A DNA stretch of 64,000 bases from Candidatus Poribacteria bacterium (GCA_958295945.1 OY282386.1:4954204-5018203); one strand, 5' to 3'. Positions 25,566 through 35,550 are shown, counted from the first letter of the stretch. The notes: generated from the letters alone by a model not told the origin. Translations and numbers: made by a program.

Positions 25566-28106
25566 CTAAGGTGTCTCCGAAAGTATAGAAACCGTCCCCA
25601 TGTTTCCATCAACCTCAATCATCTGTCCATCAACGATATTATCGGTGGCGTTTGGTATATTAGCAACTGCTGGCACACCATATTCTCTTGCCACTACCGC
25701 TCCATGAGATAATAATCCACCGCGTTCCATCACCAATCCTGCAGCATGCAAGAACAAAGGTGTCCATGCGGGGTCAGTTGATGGACATACAAGAATGTAA
25801 TCACGTTCATTAGGATGCATATCGGTAGGTTTCAAAAGCACCCGTGCATTTCCCTTGGCAACCCCTGCTGAAACACTTACACCTGCATAAGTATCCGACA
25901 CGTCAGTTGACAGCGATGTTCCGATATTATCCAATGAATCGCTAAAGATTACATCCGGCAGAGAAATCTGTAGCAAAAGTTCACGTTGCACCTTACGTTC
26001 AGCAATAACATCACCGAAATCTTTACCATTAATTAGTTGAGACAATTCATCTGGTACAAGATAGAAAATTCCATCGTTTAGTGCATAACGCCTATCCAAC
26101 TCCACCAAAGCACGCCGCATCTGTTCATATCCGAGCATAAGGTAAAATTTCGCTGATTCACGAAAAGGCATATATCGTCTTGTAAAATCCAACTCACTCT
26201 TTACCTGTTTACGTAATCCTGCCTTTTTATCTAATATCTCATTTAGTTCTTTTTCTGCTTTATCCCGTTGCTCAATTTGTCGTGTGTGATATTCTTCGTT
26301 GCCCATATCCGTTTGTTGTGAAAGAGACGAAGTTATCTGTTCTATATATCCTGTATCTTCTCGCCACCGTGGTTGTGCCAATTCAAACTCATTCACCGCA
26401 CGGTGTCCATAGTCATTCAGAAAATCAGCAAGCGATATATCACCAGTTCCTACCTCTTGTAGTCTCTCATTGGTCTCAACTGTGAGATTACCGGAACCAC
26501 CGCTAATCAGTCTACTGGCAAGGTTCTTTGCTGTTCTTTCATCAATACATTTTTGTAAGGCTGCTTCCAACCGTTGAAGTGAAAAAGCAGCAAGGACAGT
26601 TGCAATAAGTGCCTTCGGCGCGAAGTCGTCCAATGTTTTTCCGCACCACTCTCTAAACTTTGTGACCAATTCTTCATCTGAAAGTTTAGTATAATCCAGT
26701 TTTTGTTCTGTCTGTACATCTACTTGAAACTGTGGAAATATCTGCGTTGTCAATTCCTGATCAAAATTTGAACGAAACTTTCTCAAGCGTAACTCTGCCT
26801 TTGTCATACGGATGATGTAGAGAGGAAGTTTGAACCAAAACGCGGGAGTGCTATGCTTAATATTCAATGCTGCTTGTGCATACATCGCTGTTTGAGGGTG
26901 CTCCTTCAGTGCTGCAAAATCATGCACCAACGGACAACCTTCAAAGAAAAGTTCTGACTCACGGTTCAGGTTAACATAGATTCTACCGCAAATCAGGTCT
27001 AGTATTCCCGCTTTATCTACCCGTTTACTTGGATAAAAACCTAAGTCACGATATGCCCTACCTAACCCACCTATGCCCGACATAAAACGATTCATTATTT
27101 CCCATGTCATCGGCAATGGCGCGGGTAATACCTCAGCAAGATTATGATGACTCCAGATCGTTCCGTGAGGATCTGAGAGCGTTTTCAGCACCTGAATCTC
27201 AGACTCTTGGAGTTCCGCAATTTTTTCCTCACTGTTTTCTGTTGAAATCTGTTGCTGTGAATGTGTTGTGATTGACCTTGCTTGCAATAAAACAAACTGT
27301 CCATCTGAGAGTGCCCACTCTATATCCATCGGCTGTCCATAGAAGCGTTCAACCTGCATACCAAGTTGTGCCAGTTCTTCTATCTGTGAATCGTTTAGAC
27401 TTGGTATATCCTGCTGCTCAGTTGCCACTTCACTCACACCAGATGACGTTATCATCTCATGTTTTGTCGCGACAGTTCTCTGCAATATCTCACCAGTTTC
27501 CCGTGAGATTAGGAAACTGTCTGGTGTAATTTCTCCCGATACAACCGATTCTCCTAATCCCCAATTTGACTCAACAATACTGGCGTTTTCATTGAATGGA
27601 CTGACAGTGAAAAGCACACCGGATACATCCGCCTGACACATCTCTTGGATAACAACCGCCATCGCCAAACCCTCATCAGAAATGCCTTGTGTGCGACGGT
27701 AGGTGATGGCGCGTTCTGACCATAGGGATGCCCAACACCCCTTTATAGCGTCTAATAATTCGTCAGAGTGGACATTCAAAAAGGTGTCTTGTTGTCCGGC
27801 AAAACTTGCGGTTTCCAAGTCCTCAGCAGTCGCGCTGGAACGCACAGCAACAGTATCAGTTTGCAGTTCTTCTCGCGCTTGCAGAATGGATTCAACCAGA
27901 GCTATATCTAACACTATTTCTTCCCCACTACTTTCATTCTGTTCAGATAAGTTCTCAACAGAACAACGGTAAGCATCTGTCGTAATGCAGAAACCTGATG
28001 GAACTTGGAAGTCTGCCCTCGTCAATTTCCCAAGATTTAGCCCCTTACCACCGACAAGCAGTAAGTCATTTTCGTCAATCTCTGAGAAACGTTTGATAAA
28101 TTGCAT
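25566..28106 (-). CDS. PEP-utilising phosphotransferase (rifampin phosphotransferase/PEP synthase-like)
   Basis: An 846-residue enzyme. Residues about 1-320 are the ATP-grasp pyruvate-phosphate dikinase domain (GGKGLNLGKL, AVRSSATAEDLE). A helical middle region follows, and the phospho-His swivel domain (GGLLSHGAVVAREYGVPAV) lies at the extreme C-terminus. True PEP synthase has a PEP-binding TIM barrel after the His domain; its absence gives the domain order of rifampin phosphotransferases, which phosphorylate a small substrate using ATP. The start at 28106 is chosen because the upstream extension to 28253 is translated repeat sequence. The substrate is unknown; rifampin resistance is not implied. 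Confidence 0.88.
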   Translation of the reverse strand: MQFIKRFSEIDENDLLLVGGKGLNLGKLTRADFQVPSGFCITTDAYRCSVENLSEQNESSGEEIVLDIALVESILQAREELQTDTVAVRSSATAEDLETASFAGQQDTFLNVHSDELLDAIKGCWASLWSERAITYRRTQGISDEGLAMAVVIQEMCQADVSGVLFTVSPFNENASIVESNWGLGESVVSGEITPDSFLISRETGEILQRTVATKHEMITSSGVSEVATEQQDIPSLNDSQIEELAQLGMQVERFYGQPMDIEWALSDGQFVLLQARSITTHSQQQISTENSEEKIAELQESEIQVLKTLSDPHGTIWSHHNLAEVLPAPLPMTWEIMNRFMSGIGGLGRAYRDLGFYPSKRVDKAGILDLICGRIYVNLNRESELFFEGCPLVHDFAALKEHPQTAMYAQAALNIKHSTPAFWFKLPLYIIRMTKAELRLRKFRSNFDQELTTQIFPQFQVDVQTEQKLDYTKLSDEELVTKFREWCGKTLDDFAPKALIATVLAAFSLQRLEAALQKCIDERTAKNLASRLISGGSGNLTVETNERLQEVGTGDISLADFLNDYGHRAVNEFELAQPRWREDTGYIEQITSSLSQQTDMGNEEYHTRQIEQRDKAEKELNEILDKKAGLRKQVKSELDFTRRYMPFRESAKFYLMLGYEQMRRALVELDRRYALNDGIFYLVPDELSQLINGKDFGDVIAERKVQRELLLQISLPDVIFSDSLDNIGTSLSTDVSDTYAGVSVSAGVAKGNARVLLKPTDMHPNERDYILVCPSTDPAWTPLFLHAAGLVMERGGLLSHGAVVAREYGVPAVANIPNATDNIVDGQMIEVDGNMGTVSILSETP

Positions 28107-28192
28107 GTTTTTAGAATACTCACTAAAGATGGAAAGAAGTTGAATTAGTATAGCAGCGTCATTGTGATAGACGCAAGTGGGATTTGAAGAAT

Positions 28193-29609
28193 GGGTGTGT
28201 AAAGTTTTTGTCACTAACTTCTTACCAACCATAGGCGTCAATTTAGGAACCACAAAGTGCGCCTACGTATACTGAGCAATTTGAGCGTCAATTTAGCAAC
28301 CCCAACCCGCTGTAGGCGCACTTTGTAAGCGCGCTGACCATATCTGTGAAATGCAAGGTGATATTCTGAACCAACAAACATGCCTGTCAGTTAGTCAGTT
28401 ATGCCTCTACCATCCAGCGCGCTTACAAAGCGCCAAATCAACGGTATGAATGCCATTTGGCATTCCCCGCCTACAGATACTGAGTCGTTTGAGCGTAATT
28501 TCCCTCAAATTGACATCTATGGTACGGTTTCCTAACCGCACCAACCGTCTTGGGCATTTAGCATTTGTGAAAAAAACTCAACAAAAAACCGCAAACTAAA
28601 TAGCCCTGCCAATACTTGGGTGTGTAAAGTTTTTGTCACCGTAGACGTCTAAGCGCATTCATACCGTTGATTTTGCACTACAATGGATAATGAGGGACTT
28701 GTGCAACAACTTTACACACAGGCAAAAAATTTTTATGTTATGATTTCATTGTGCTGTTTGATTGACAGTAGCTGAAAGGTTCATGAATTCTGCGTGTCAT
28801 TTGATATTACATTCTCTGTGATTTCCTTCTAAATTTATGGAAATTTTGCTTGTCAAAACTGTACAGAAATTGTACATTATTTCGTACATCTGTACAGTTT
28901 TTTTAAGTGCTTTCAGAGCAGTTCCCATAAGGGATAACATAGGATTGATAAAAAAGCAAAAAAAAATATTTTGTACACTTTCACTTTTCGTCTTTTGTCG
29001 TGTGAAATCGGTTGACTTAGAATGACACTTGTCCAGCATTTTGCAAATGCAAGATAGAATGTTTCTAAATATCAAAAGAGAGGCGATGCATAAGGGGTTG
29101 ACGTTTATGTGAATGACATTCATATTGAATTTGTGTGAGTTCTCACTTATCTGTAATGTGTTTCTATATAATGAATAGATTGCTTGTTGGATAATCTTTA
29201 TCCTTTGATGCTTTGTATTCATTATTCTGTTTCTTATCTAACACGGTATATGTGACGTATAGTATAACACAATACAATTACTTAAGTCAAGTTAATATTT
29301 ACGAATGTGTGTGTAAAGTTTTTGGCACAGAGATATAAACTTCTGTTCTTTAGTCCCGTAGGGACGGAATGTTTATAGAAACGAACAGCCTCCAATTCTT
29401 TAGTCCCGTATGAAGATTAGGAAATAAATAGGGTAATTTGAGATCAAAGTCCAGCGCGCTTACAAAGCGCGCCTACGGGGTTTGGGGTGATTAAGATTCC
29501 CCGGGTCTCTGTGCCCCGACATTCCTTGTCCTGTAAGGCAACGGGCGGGCACAGAGACCCGCCCCTACAATTCATGGTGAGAAGTTAGTGACAAAATCTT
29601 TACACACCC
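28193..29609. repeat. Gene-free repeat island bounded by 35-bp inverted repeats
   Basis: The outer ends (28193-28227 and 29575-29609) read GGGTGTGTAAAGTTTTTGTC with a TAACTTCTTACCA continuation, inverted with about two mismatches. Partial direct copies lie at 28618 and 29306. Inside are CTACxxATACTGAG direct repeats (28262, 28470), an AGCGCGCTTACAAAGCGC family (28320, 28415, 29452), a TCCT-loop hairpin (28521-28542), two TTTAGTCCCGTA repeats (29350, 29400), and a GGGTCTCTGTGCCC palindrome (29503-29575). No credible gene is present; a 141-codon minus-strand frame at 28797 is low-complexity. The ends look like transposon termini, possibly IS256-like. Confidence 0.7.
28855..28901. promoter_or_regulatory. 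Nested GTAC hairpin, possible operator or terminator
   Basis: AAAACTGTACAGA and its complement flank two more TGTAC/GTACA half sites, so GTAC occurs four times in about 40 bases. The right arm runs into TTTTTTT, which would suit a plus-strand terminator. No neighbouring gene reads into it, so an operator or repeat remnant is equally possible. Confidence 0.45.
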
Positions 29610-29625
29610 CAATACTTTTGTAAAT

Positions 29626-29654
29626 TTGACATTTCTTTGAAATACGTGTATACT
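29626..29654 (+). promoter_or_regulatory. Consensus sigma-70 promoter of tRNA-Leu
   Basis: TTGACA and TATACT are separated by 17 bases. Transcription would start near 29661, 7 bases before the mature tRNA, as expected for a stable RNA promoter. Confidence 0.8.
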
Positions 29655-29667
29655 AATTCATCGTGAT

Positions 29668-29753
29668 GCCGGGATGCTGGAATTTGGTAGACAGGCTAGA
29701 TTCAGGTTCTAGTGTGCAAATTGCGCGTGAGGGTTCGAGTCCCTTTCCCGGCA
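29668..29753 (+). tRNA. tRNA-Leu (anticodon CAG)
   Basis: The acceptor stem GCCGGGA pairs with TCCCGGC, followed by discriminator A. The anticodon arm CTAGA-TTCAGGT-TCTAG gives anticodon CAG for codon CUG. A long variable arm (TGTGCAAATTGCGC) marks it as class II, and the T arm AGGG-TTCGAGT-CCCT is complete. The 3' CCA is not encoded. It is transcribed toward the 3' end of the MFS gene on the other strand. Confidence 0.95.
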
Positions 29754-29755
29754 TT

Positions 29756-30934
29756 TTATTCTTTTTGAAGTGTCTCTGGGACCAACCATAGAAAGATTCC
29801 AACTGCCAAGTAGCCGATTCCTCCTAAAGCAAATCCAGAATACCCCAATCCGAATAAGTCTGCGATATTGCCGACAACGACAGGTCCTGCCGAACCACCG
29901 AAGTCTCCAGTGAGTCGCCATAACCCAAGGAATTCTCCTGTTCCATCAGTTGGTGCTAAATCTGCCCCGAGTGTCATCATCGTACCTGATGCGATTCCGT
30001 TCCCGAACCGCATCAGAACTGCGGCGAGGAGAAGCCATGTAAAAGAGCCTGTAAACGGCATTAATAACATTCCTGTAGCAAAGAGAGATATTCCGGGTAC
30101 CGTTGCATATCGCCTGCCGAAGCGATCCATCATTGCACCTGCAACAGGAAACATTGACATATCCACTGCGGAAGAGATCATTTCCACCAAACGGACACCT
30201 TGTGTGTTTAAACCTACCACATCTTTAGCGTAAAGCTGGATGATAATATGACATCCGCGCCGTAGTGTCTGAACACAGATCTGTCCGACACCTGCCGTTG
30301 CGAGTAACTTATAGTGTTGTTTAGAGATGTGGATAAGCTGCTTTAGATAGGGTTGTGTATTTTGTTTATTATCCATTGGTTCTCGTTTTGTTTCCGATAT
30401 TGATAATATACAGATAATAAATGTCAGCACAGCAATTACTGCATAGACGAAAAATGGAAGTCGTAAATTTGCTCCGAGGAAGATAGCACCAAACTTTCCT
30501 GCGAAAGTTCCCATACGATTGACACCACCGAACAAGGCGATAGATCTACCACGCTTTACCAATGGAATAACATCAGTCATATATGCATGCCGAGAGAGCA
30601 TCCATAGTGCATTACCGACACCACCAATCAGTTGTGCAACAACCAAATGTGTAAGCTGCTGTGCTATCCCCATTCCGAGAGTTGACACTGCTATTAGGAA
30701 TAATCCGAGCAACATAGCGGATTTTCTGCCTATTCGTTCGACCAGAATTCCCGCTGGTATATTTCCAACAACACCGACGGCTATAACGATAGTGGTCAAG
30801 GTGTAGGAAATATCAAAGGATTTTATGTAGATTGCTTGTGTGGGAGAGATGATTCCCGCGCCTGTTGAAAGGAGAAACGCGGGTAGATAGATAGGCAGAA
30901 TTAGTGAGACACGACTAAATTTATTGGATGCCAA
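29756..30934 (-). CDS. MFS transporter
   Basis: A 392-residue major facilitator with about 12 hydrophobic segments. The signature loop between helices 2 and 3 reads GILVERIGRKSAML (about residues 61-74), and its half-repeat GAMMDRFGRRYAT lies in the second half, as expected for the family. It is an inner-membrane proton- or gradient-driven exporter or importer; the substrate is not evident. AAGGAG precedes the ATG. The stop codon lies 3 bases from the end of the convergent tRNA-Leu gene, so the two transcripts meet. Confidence 0.93.
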   Translation of the reverse strand: MASNKFSRVSLILPIYLPAFLLSTGAGIISPTQAIYIKSFDISYTLTTIVIAVGVVGNIPAGILVERIGRKSAMLLGLFLIAVSTLGMGIAQQLTHLVVAQLIGGVGNALWMLSRHAYMTDVIPLVKRGRSIALFGGVNRMGTFAGKFGAIFLGANLRLPFFVYAVIAVLTFIICILSISETKREPMDNKQNTQPYLKQLIHISKQHYKLLATAGVGQICVQTLRRGCHIIIQLYAKDVVGLNTQGVRLVEMISSAVDMSMFPVAGAMMDRFGRRYATVPGISLFATGMLLMPFTGSFTWLLLAAVLMRFGNGIASGTMMTLGADLAPTDGTGEFLGLWRLTGDFGGSAGPVVVGNIADLFGLGYSGFALGGIGYLAVGIFLWLVPETLQKE

Positions 30935-31039
30935 ATTGGGATTGACTCCTTAGAGTGTCGTATATTATCTATGGTAGATGTATGTTGTGAGAACTTCGGT
31001 AGGTATGGATAAAGTAACCACACCTACCGTAAAAACGAT

Positions 31040-32032
31040 CTATTCGTCAAGCCAACTCATCATACTGCGCAGATTTTTGCCAACTTCTTCAATTTGCTGT
31101 TCTGATTCCTGTCGGCGTAGTGCTTGTAGGACTGGTTGATTTGCTTGATTTTCCAGTACCCACTCACGTGCGAAGATACCGCCTTGCACGTCTTTAAGAA
31201 TCTGACGCATTTTTTCACGAACACTATCGTCAATGAGAACAGGACCACGCGTTAAATCACCATATTCTGCGGTGTTACTAATATCGTTTCGCATCTTGCT
31301 TAGTCCGCCTGCATAGAGAAGGTCAACAATGAGTTTCAATTCGTGTAGGCATTCAAAGTATGCCATTTCAGGTTGATAGCCTGCTTCAACGAGTGTATCA
31401 AATGCGGCTTTGATAAGGGCAGCAGTGCCGCCACATAGTACGGCTTGTTCACCGAATAGGTCGGTTTCGGTTTCTTCACGGAACGTGGTTTCAATCACCC
31501 CTGCGCGTGTGCCACCGATACCTCTTGCATAAGCGAGTGCGATATCTCGCGCAGTACCTGTTGTATCTTGATGTATTGCGATGAGACACGGCACGCCTCC
31601 ACCACCTTCAAACACTTCACGGACAAGTGACCCGGGTCCTTTTGGTGCAATCATGGTCACGTCAATATCGTTAGCAGGTACAATCTGACCGAAATGTACG
31701 CTGAATCCGTGTGAAACCATGAGCATGTTACCTGCTTGCATATTCGGTTCAATCTCATCTTGGTATACAGCAGAATGTTTTTCATCGGGGATGAGTATCT
31801 GAACAATATCTGCCATTGCTGATGCTTCTGCGACAGATTTGACGGTAATCCCTTCTGCTTCGGCGCGTGGTTTTGACCGACTACCTTCATATAATCCAAC
31901 AACGACGTTCGCGCCGCTATCTTGAAGGTTAAGTGCTTGTGCTCTGCCTTGTGCACCATAACCGATGATGGCGACGGTGCGTTCTTTTAGTAAATCAAAA
32001 TTGGCATCACTATCATAATATATTGTTGCCAT
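31040..32032 (-). CDS. ilvC: Ketol-acid reductoisomerase
   Basis: A 330-residue class I ketol-acid reductoisomerase catalysing the second common step of valine and isoleucine synthesis: Mg-dependent alkyl migration then NAD(P)H reduction. The Rossmann motif is [21 protein letters not shown] (residues about 19-39). The IIAPKGPG-type loop appears as MIAPKGPG and the knotted C-terminal domain has [12 protein letters not shown] and [18 protein letters not shown], with the Mg-binding acids. It is the last gene of a minus-strand run ilvB-ilvN-transporter-ilvC. The ribosome site is AGAGGA. Confidence 0.97.
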   Translation of the reverse strand: MATIYYDSDANFDLLKERTVAIIGYGAQGRAQALNLQDSGANVVVGLYEGSRSKPRAEAEGITVKSVAEASAMADIVQILIPDEKHSAVYQDEIEPNMQAGNMLMVSHGFSVHFGQIVPANDIDVTMIAPKGPGSLVREVFEGGGGVPCLIAIHQDTTGTARDIALAYARGIGGTRAGVIETTFREETETDLFGEQAVLCGGTAALIKAAFDTLVEAGYQPEMAYFECLHELKLIVDLLYAGGLSKMRNDISNTAEYGDLTRGPVLIDDSVREKMRQILKDVQGGIFAREWVLENQANQPVLQALRRQESEQQIEEVGKNLRSMMSWLDE

Positions 32033-32109
32033 AAGTATGTTCCTCTCTTACGAATTTTCCTGATAAAGTTATATTCAATCAATGCTAACGTGAGTTCGGT
32101 ATAAGTGAT

Positions 32110-33021
32110 TCATTTTACTCTTTCAAGTTGCAGGTTCACCAGATAAATTCCTGCTGCTACTAATCCAGTTCCCACCAATAAGTTGAAAGACAGTTTATCT
32201 CCTAATAGCAAGCTGCTAAACAACACTCCCGACACTGGCATGAGAAAAGAAAAGACCACAAGTTTGCTTGCTTTGTACTTTCTTAGCACAGATGTCAAGG
32301 CTAAGAAGCAGAAACCTGTTATAACCCATCCTTGGTAGAGCAAACCCATACTGCTTTCAAAAGTCCACTTAATTGGTATCTCACGCTCAAAAAGATAACT
32401 TAAAACGAAAAAAAACGGAATGTTTAAACCTAATAACCAGACGAGTAGTCGATACGGATAAATCTCTTGAACAAACAGTTTTGTCAGGGTAATGCGAAAT
32501 GCCAACAAACAAGCCGATAGCGTTACAATCAAGTCGCCGATGAGATGCTCCACAACACCCATGCCTTGTAGATTCGGTGTGAGTGCTACAAACATACCGC
32601 CGAAGGCGGCGAGAATTCCGAATGACTTTGTGGGGGTAAGTCGATCATTCGGCAGCCAGAAATGACCGAACAGAACCACAAATACTGGATACAGTGTATG
32701 ACAGATAGTAGAATGCGAAGCCGTCGTGAATTGAGTGCCGACATTCATTGTAATTGTATGTAATGCCTGGAGTGCTGCCAGCAAGAGTAACCGGGGCAAT
32801 TCTGCCGAGCGCATTCGCATGGACACCCCATAGATGAATCCTATCCCGCCAACAGCGATCACACCTAATATACTGCGAAACAGTGCCATTTTTAGTGGTG
32901 GGAAGCCTTGCAAACCAATTTTTACAGATAATGATCCCGCGCCTAAAAGGGAAACAACAAGGAGTATGAGGACTATAATCTTACCAGGAGGGTCTTCATT
33001 TCTAAATTCTTTTTCAAGCAT
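32110..33021 (-). CDS. EamA/DMT superfamily transporter within the ilv cluster
   Basis: A 303-residue, ten-helix drug/metabolite transporter made of two EamA repeats, starting at Met (MLEKEFRNEDPPGK). An upstream ATG at 33072 adds 17 hydrophilic residues and is less likely. The protein lies between ilvN and ilvC on the same strand, with gaps of about 250 and 80 bases. DMT members include amino-acid exporters, so a role in branched-chain amino-acid or intermediate export is plausible but only inferred from location. Confidence 0.88.
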   Translation of the reverse strand: MLEKEFRNEDPPGKIIVLILLVVSLLGAGSLSVKIGLQGFPPLKMALFRSILGVIAVGGIGFIYGVSMRMRSAELPRLLLLAALQALHTITMNVGTQFTTASHSTICHTLYPVFVVLFGHFWLPNDRLTPTKSFGILAAFGGMFVALTPNLQGMGVVEHLIGDLIVTLSACLLAFRITLTKLFVQEIYPYRLLVWLLGLNIPFFFVLSYLFEREIPIKWTFESSMGLLYQGWVITGFCFLALTSVLRKYKASKLVVFSFLMPVSGVLFSSLLLGDKLSFNLLVGTGLVAAGIYLVNLQLERVK

Positions 33022-33268
33022 AAATACTTTCTTTCCCTTTGTTCCCTCGTTGAACTCCCATTGGTTCTTCAATAGATGAGGAAAGTATGTTTTCTGTTCT
33101 TCTGCGTGGCGTATTTATGTTGCAGTACAAAATACAAAACAAATCACAATCAAATTGCTTCGTTTCTAATATTACCTCCATTGTTGTGGTACAACTTATC
33201 TTTAGGAAGCGTTTGAATTCTATATTGAATAGGAATGTAGGAGAATTGAAAGGCTTCACTACCAAGTG

Positions 33269-33766
33269 TTAATTTGTGCCACCGCGCATCATTGCTATTT
33301 TGCCAGTACGCGCTAACTCAAGAATACCGTAGGTGTTAAAAATTTCTATTGCTGCTTCTAGCTTCCCTTCATCACCGGTAATTTCAAGCACGAGTGATGA
33401 GGGTTTTGTATCTATAACGCGTGCCCGGTACACCTCTGCGACTTGTAGAATCTCCGCACGTTTTCTCGGATCCTCCGTGCTAATCTTGAGAAGTAGGAGT
33501 TCTCGTTCTACATGAGTGCCTGTGGTGAGGTCTGTAACCTCAATGACATCAATAAGTCTATTAAGGTGTTGATAGATTTGATCAATTATCTGTGCATCCC
33601 CATGTGTAACTAGGGTAATCTGTGAGACGCTCTTGTCGTGTGTTTCCGCGACGTTAAGGCTGTCAATATTAAAACCGCGTCCACTAAAAAGACCTGCGAC
33701 GCGTGCCAGGACTCCGAATCGGTTCTCAACCATAACTGAGAAAATATGTCGTTCTTCTTTGCTCAT
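33269..33766 (-). CDS. ilvN: Acetolactate synthase small regulatory subunit
   Basis: A 165-residue regulatory subunit of acetolactate synthase. It starts HIFSVMVENRFGVLARVAGLF, the ACT domain (residues about 6-78) that binds valine and mediates feedback inhibition; IDSLNVAETHD follows. The C-terminal half (about 80-160) contains LLLKIS and the ALS_ss_C pattern ending in GILELARTGKIAM. It is 107 bases downstream of ilvB on the same strand, and presumably in the same T-box-controlled transcript. Confidence 0.96.
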   Translation of the reverse strand: MSKEERHIFSVMVENRFGVLARVAGLFSGRGFNIDSLNVAETHDKSVSQITLVTHGDAQIIDQIYQHLNRLIDVIEVTDLTTGTHVERELLLLKISTEDPRKRAEILQVAEVYRARVIDTKPSSLVLEITGDEGKLEAAIEIFNTYGILELARTGKIAMMRGGTN

Positions 33767-33873
33767 TTTATTTTAGTATTATTTCAATAGTTGTCAGTTG
33801 TTATGGTGCGCTTCCAAAGCACCAAATCAACGCTGAATGCACTTTCGGCATTCAGCGTCTACTGTTTTCAAGA

Positions 33874-35550
33874 TTAAGAAAGTCCGCGAATTACATCTCC
33901 AAGACCTGCGCCTGCGGGGACCATCGGAAATACGTTCTCCTCTTCATCAACGATGAAATCAATCACGACAGGACCATCATTTATGCCTTTTGCCTTTAGT
34001 AATGCAGGTTCAACATCTTCGGGGTGTTCCACTCGGAGACCAGTTGCCCCGAATGCCTGTGCCAGTAACGCGAAATCGGGATTGTCGTGATAATCAACAG
34101 CGGAATAGCGTTTGTCATGGAACAGTTCCTGCCATTGTCGGACCATGCCTAAATACATATTATTGATAATGAATATCTTAAGAGGGAGTTTCATTGTAAT
34201 CGCAGGCACTAACTCCTGAATGGTCATGATGTAGGATCCATCACCATTAATGTTAACAACGGTTTTATCAGGACATCCGAGTTGTGCACCGATTGCTGCA
34301 GGCAGACTGAACCCCATTGTGCCAAGTCCCCCTGAGTTTAACCAAGTTCTTGGGTCTGTAAATTTGAAGTATTGTGCAGCCCACATCTGATGCTGTCCAA
34401 CATCCGCCACGACTATAGCATCGCTATAATGCTCATAGATCTTTTCTATGACATATTGCGGCATAACTTTGTTGCCTTTCTGCTCGTATTCAAACGGATA
34501 TTTCTGTTTCCATTCCTGAATTTGATTACGCCAGGGGTCAATATCTGCTGTATCAACCAACTTGTTTAATTCTGTGAGAACATTCTTGGCATCCCCAACA
34601 ATAGGCACATCAACAGGTACATTTTTTCCGATACAGGATGGGTCAATATCAATGTGGATTTTTTTTGCTTTTGGTGCGAATTTGCCGAGGTCGCCTGTAA
34701 CCCTATCATCAAATCTTGCGCCGATAGCAACAACAAGATCAGCATCTGTAAATGCGTAATTTGCACAGCATGAACCGTGCATTCCAGGCATCTCCATCGC
34801 CAATGGATGTGTTTCTGGAAATGCCCCAAGTCCCATCAACGTGACAGTAATAGGTATCTGTGTATTGAGGGTCAATTTTCGAAGTTCCTCACTTGCATTT
34901 GCGAGAACTACCCCACCACCAGCATATAACATTGGACACTTCGCTTCTTTAATTAAAGCTGCCGCTTTCGCAATTTGTGCTGGGTCACCATTCACTTGGG
35001 GTTTATAACTTCGTATATCAACTGTATCGGGATGTTGAAATATAGTCTCTGCTCTTTGAGCATCCTTCGCTATGTCAATAATAACGGGACCTTGTTTCCC
35101 TGTCCTTGCCAGATGAAATGCTTCAGCGACAACATCTGCGACTTCATCACAACTTTTGACAAGGTAACTATGCTTACAGATTGGTCGGGTAACGCCGATA
35201 ACATCACATTCTTGGAATGCATCACTCCCGATAAATTCTGTCATTACCTGTCCAGTAATCGCAACCATAGGGATTGAATCCATATATGCAGTTGCAATTC
35301 CGGTAACAAGATTTGTTGCCCCGGGACCGGATGTTGCGAGTGCGACTCCAACTTTACCAGTGGCGCGTGCATATCCATCTGCGGCATGAGAAGCACCTTG
35401 CTCATGACGCATCGGGATCAATTTTACTTCTGTTTCATCGTAGAGGGCATCGAAAATCGGCATTGCCGCGCCACCGTTCACACCGAAGATATATTCGACA
35501 CCTTCACGTTTGAGACCATCAACCAGGATATGTGCTCCTGAAAGTTCCAT
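33874..35550 (-). CDS. ilvB: Acetolactate synthase large catalytic subunit
   Basis: A 558-residue ThDP-dependent enzyme that condenses two pyruvates, or pyruvate with 2-oxobutyrate, the first step of branched-chain amino-acid synthesis. The catalytic Glu is in MRHEQGASHAADGYAR (about residue 49), the FAD-linked central domain follows, and the ThDP motif is INGDGSYIMTIQEL (about 440-453). The start at 35550 has GAGGAAATTGAC upstream; a longer reading to 35805 runs through the T-box leader and is rejected. Expression is probably attenuated by the T-box 60 bases upstream. Confidence 0.97.
   Translation of the reverse strand: MELSGAHILVDGLKREGVEYIFGVNGGAAMPIFDALYDETEVKLIPMRHEQGASHAADGYARATGKVGVALATSGPGATNLVTGIATAYMDSIPMVAITGQVMTEFIGSDAFQECDVIGVTRPICKHSYLVKSCDEVADVVAEAFHLARTGKQGPVIIDIAKDAQRAETIFQHPDTVDIRSYKPQVNGDPAQIAKAAALIKEAKCPMLYAGGGVVLANASEELRKLTLNTQIPITVTLMGLGAFPETHPLAMEMPGMHGSCCANYAFTDADLVVAIGARFDDRVTGDLGKFAPKAKKIHIDIDPSCIGKNVPVDVPIVGDAKNVLTELNKLVDTADIDPWRNQIQEWKQKYPFEYEQKGNKVMPQYVIEKIYEHYSDAIVVADVGQHQMWAAQYFKFTDPRTWLNSGGLGTMGFSLPAAIGAQLGCPDKTVVNINGDGSYIMTIQELVPAITMKLPLKIFIINNMYLGMVRQWQELFHDKRYSAVDYHDNPDFALLAQAFGATGLRVEHPEDVEPALLKAKGINDGPVVIDFIVDEEENVFPMVPAGAGLGDVIRGLS

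Noticed and set aside
25566-28106. Canonical phosphoenolpyruvate synthase
   Set aside because: The C-terminal PEP-binding barrel is absent.
28107-28253. N-terminal extension of the PEP-utilising enzyme
   Set aside because: It encodes the inverted repeat of the island and lies outside the ATP-grasp fold.
28797-29222. 141-codon minus-strand frame in the repeat island
   Set aside because: Low complexity, AT-driven, spans the GTAC hairpin and has no domain or ribosome site.
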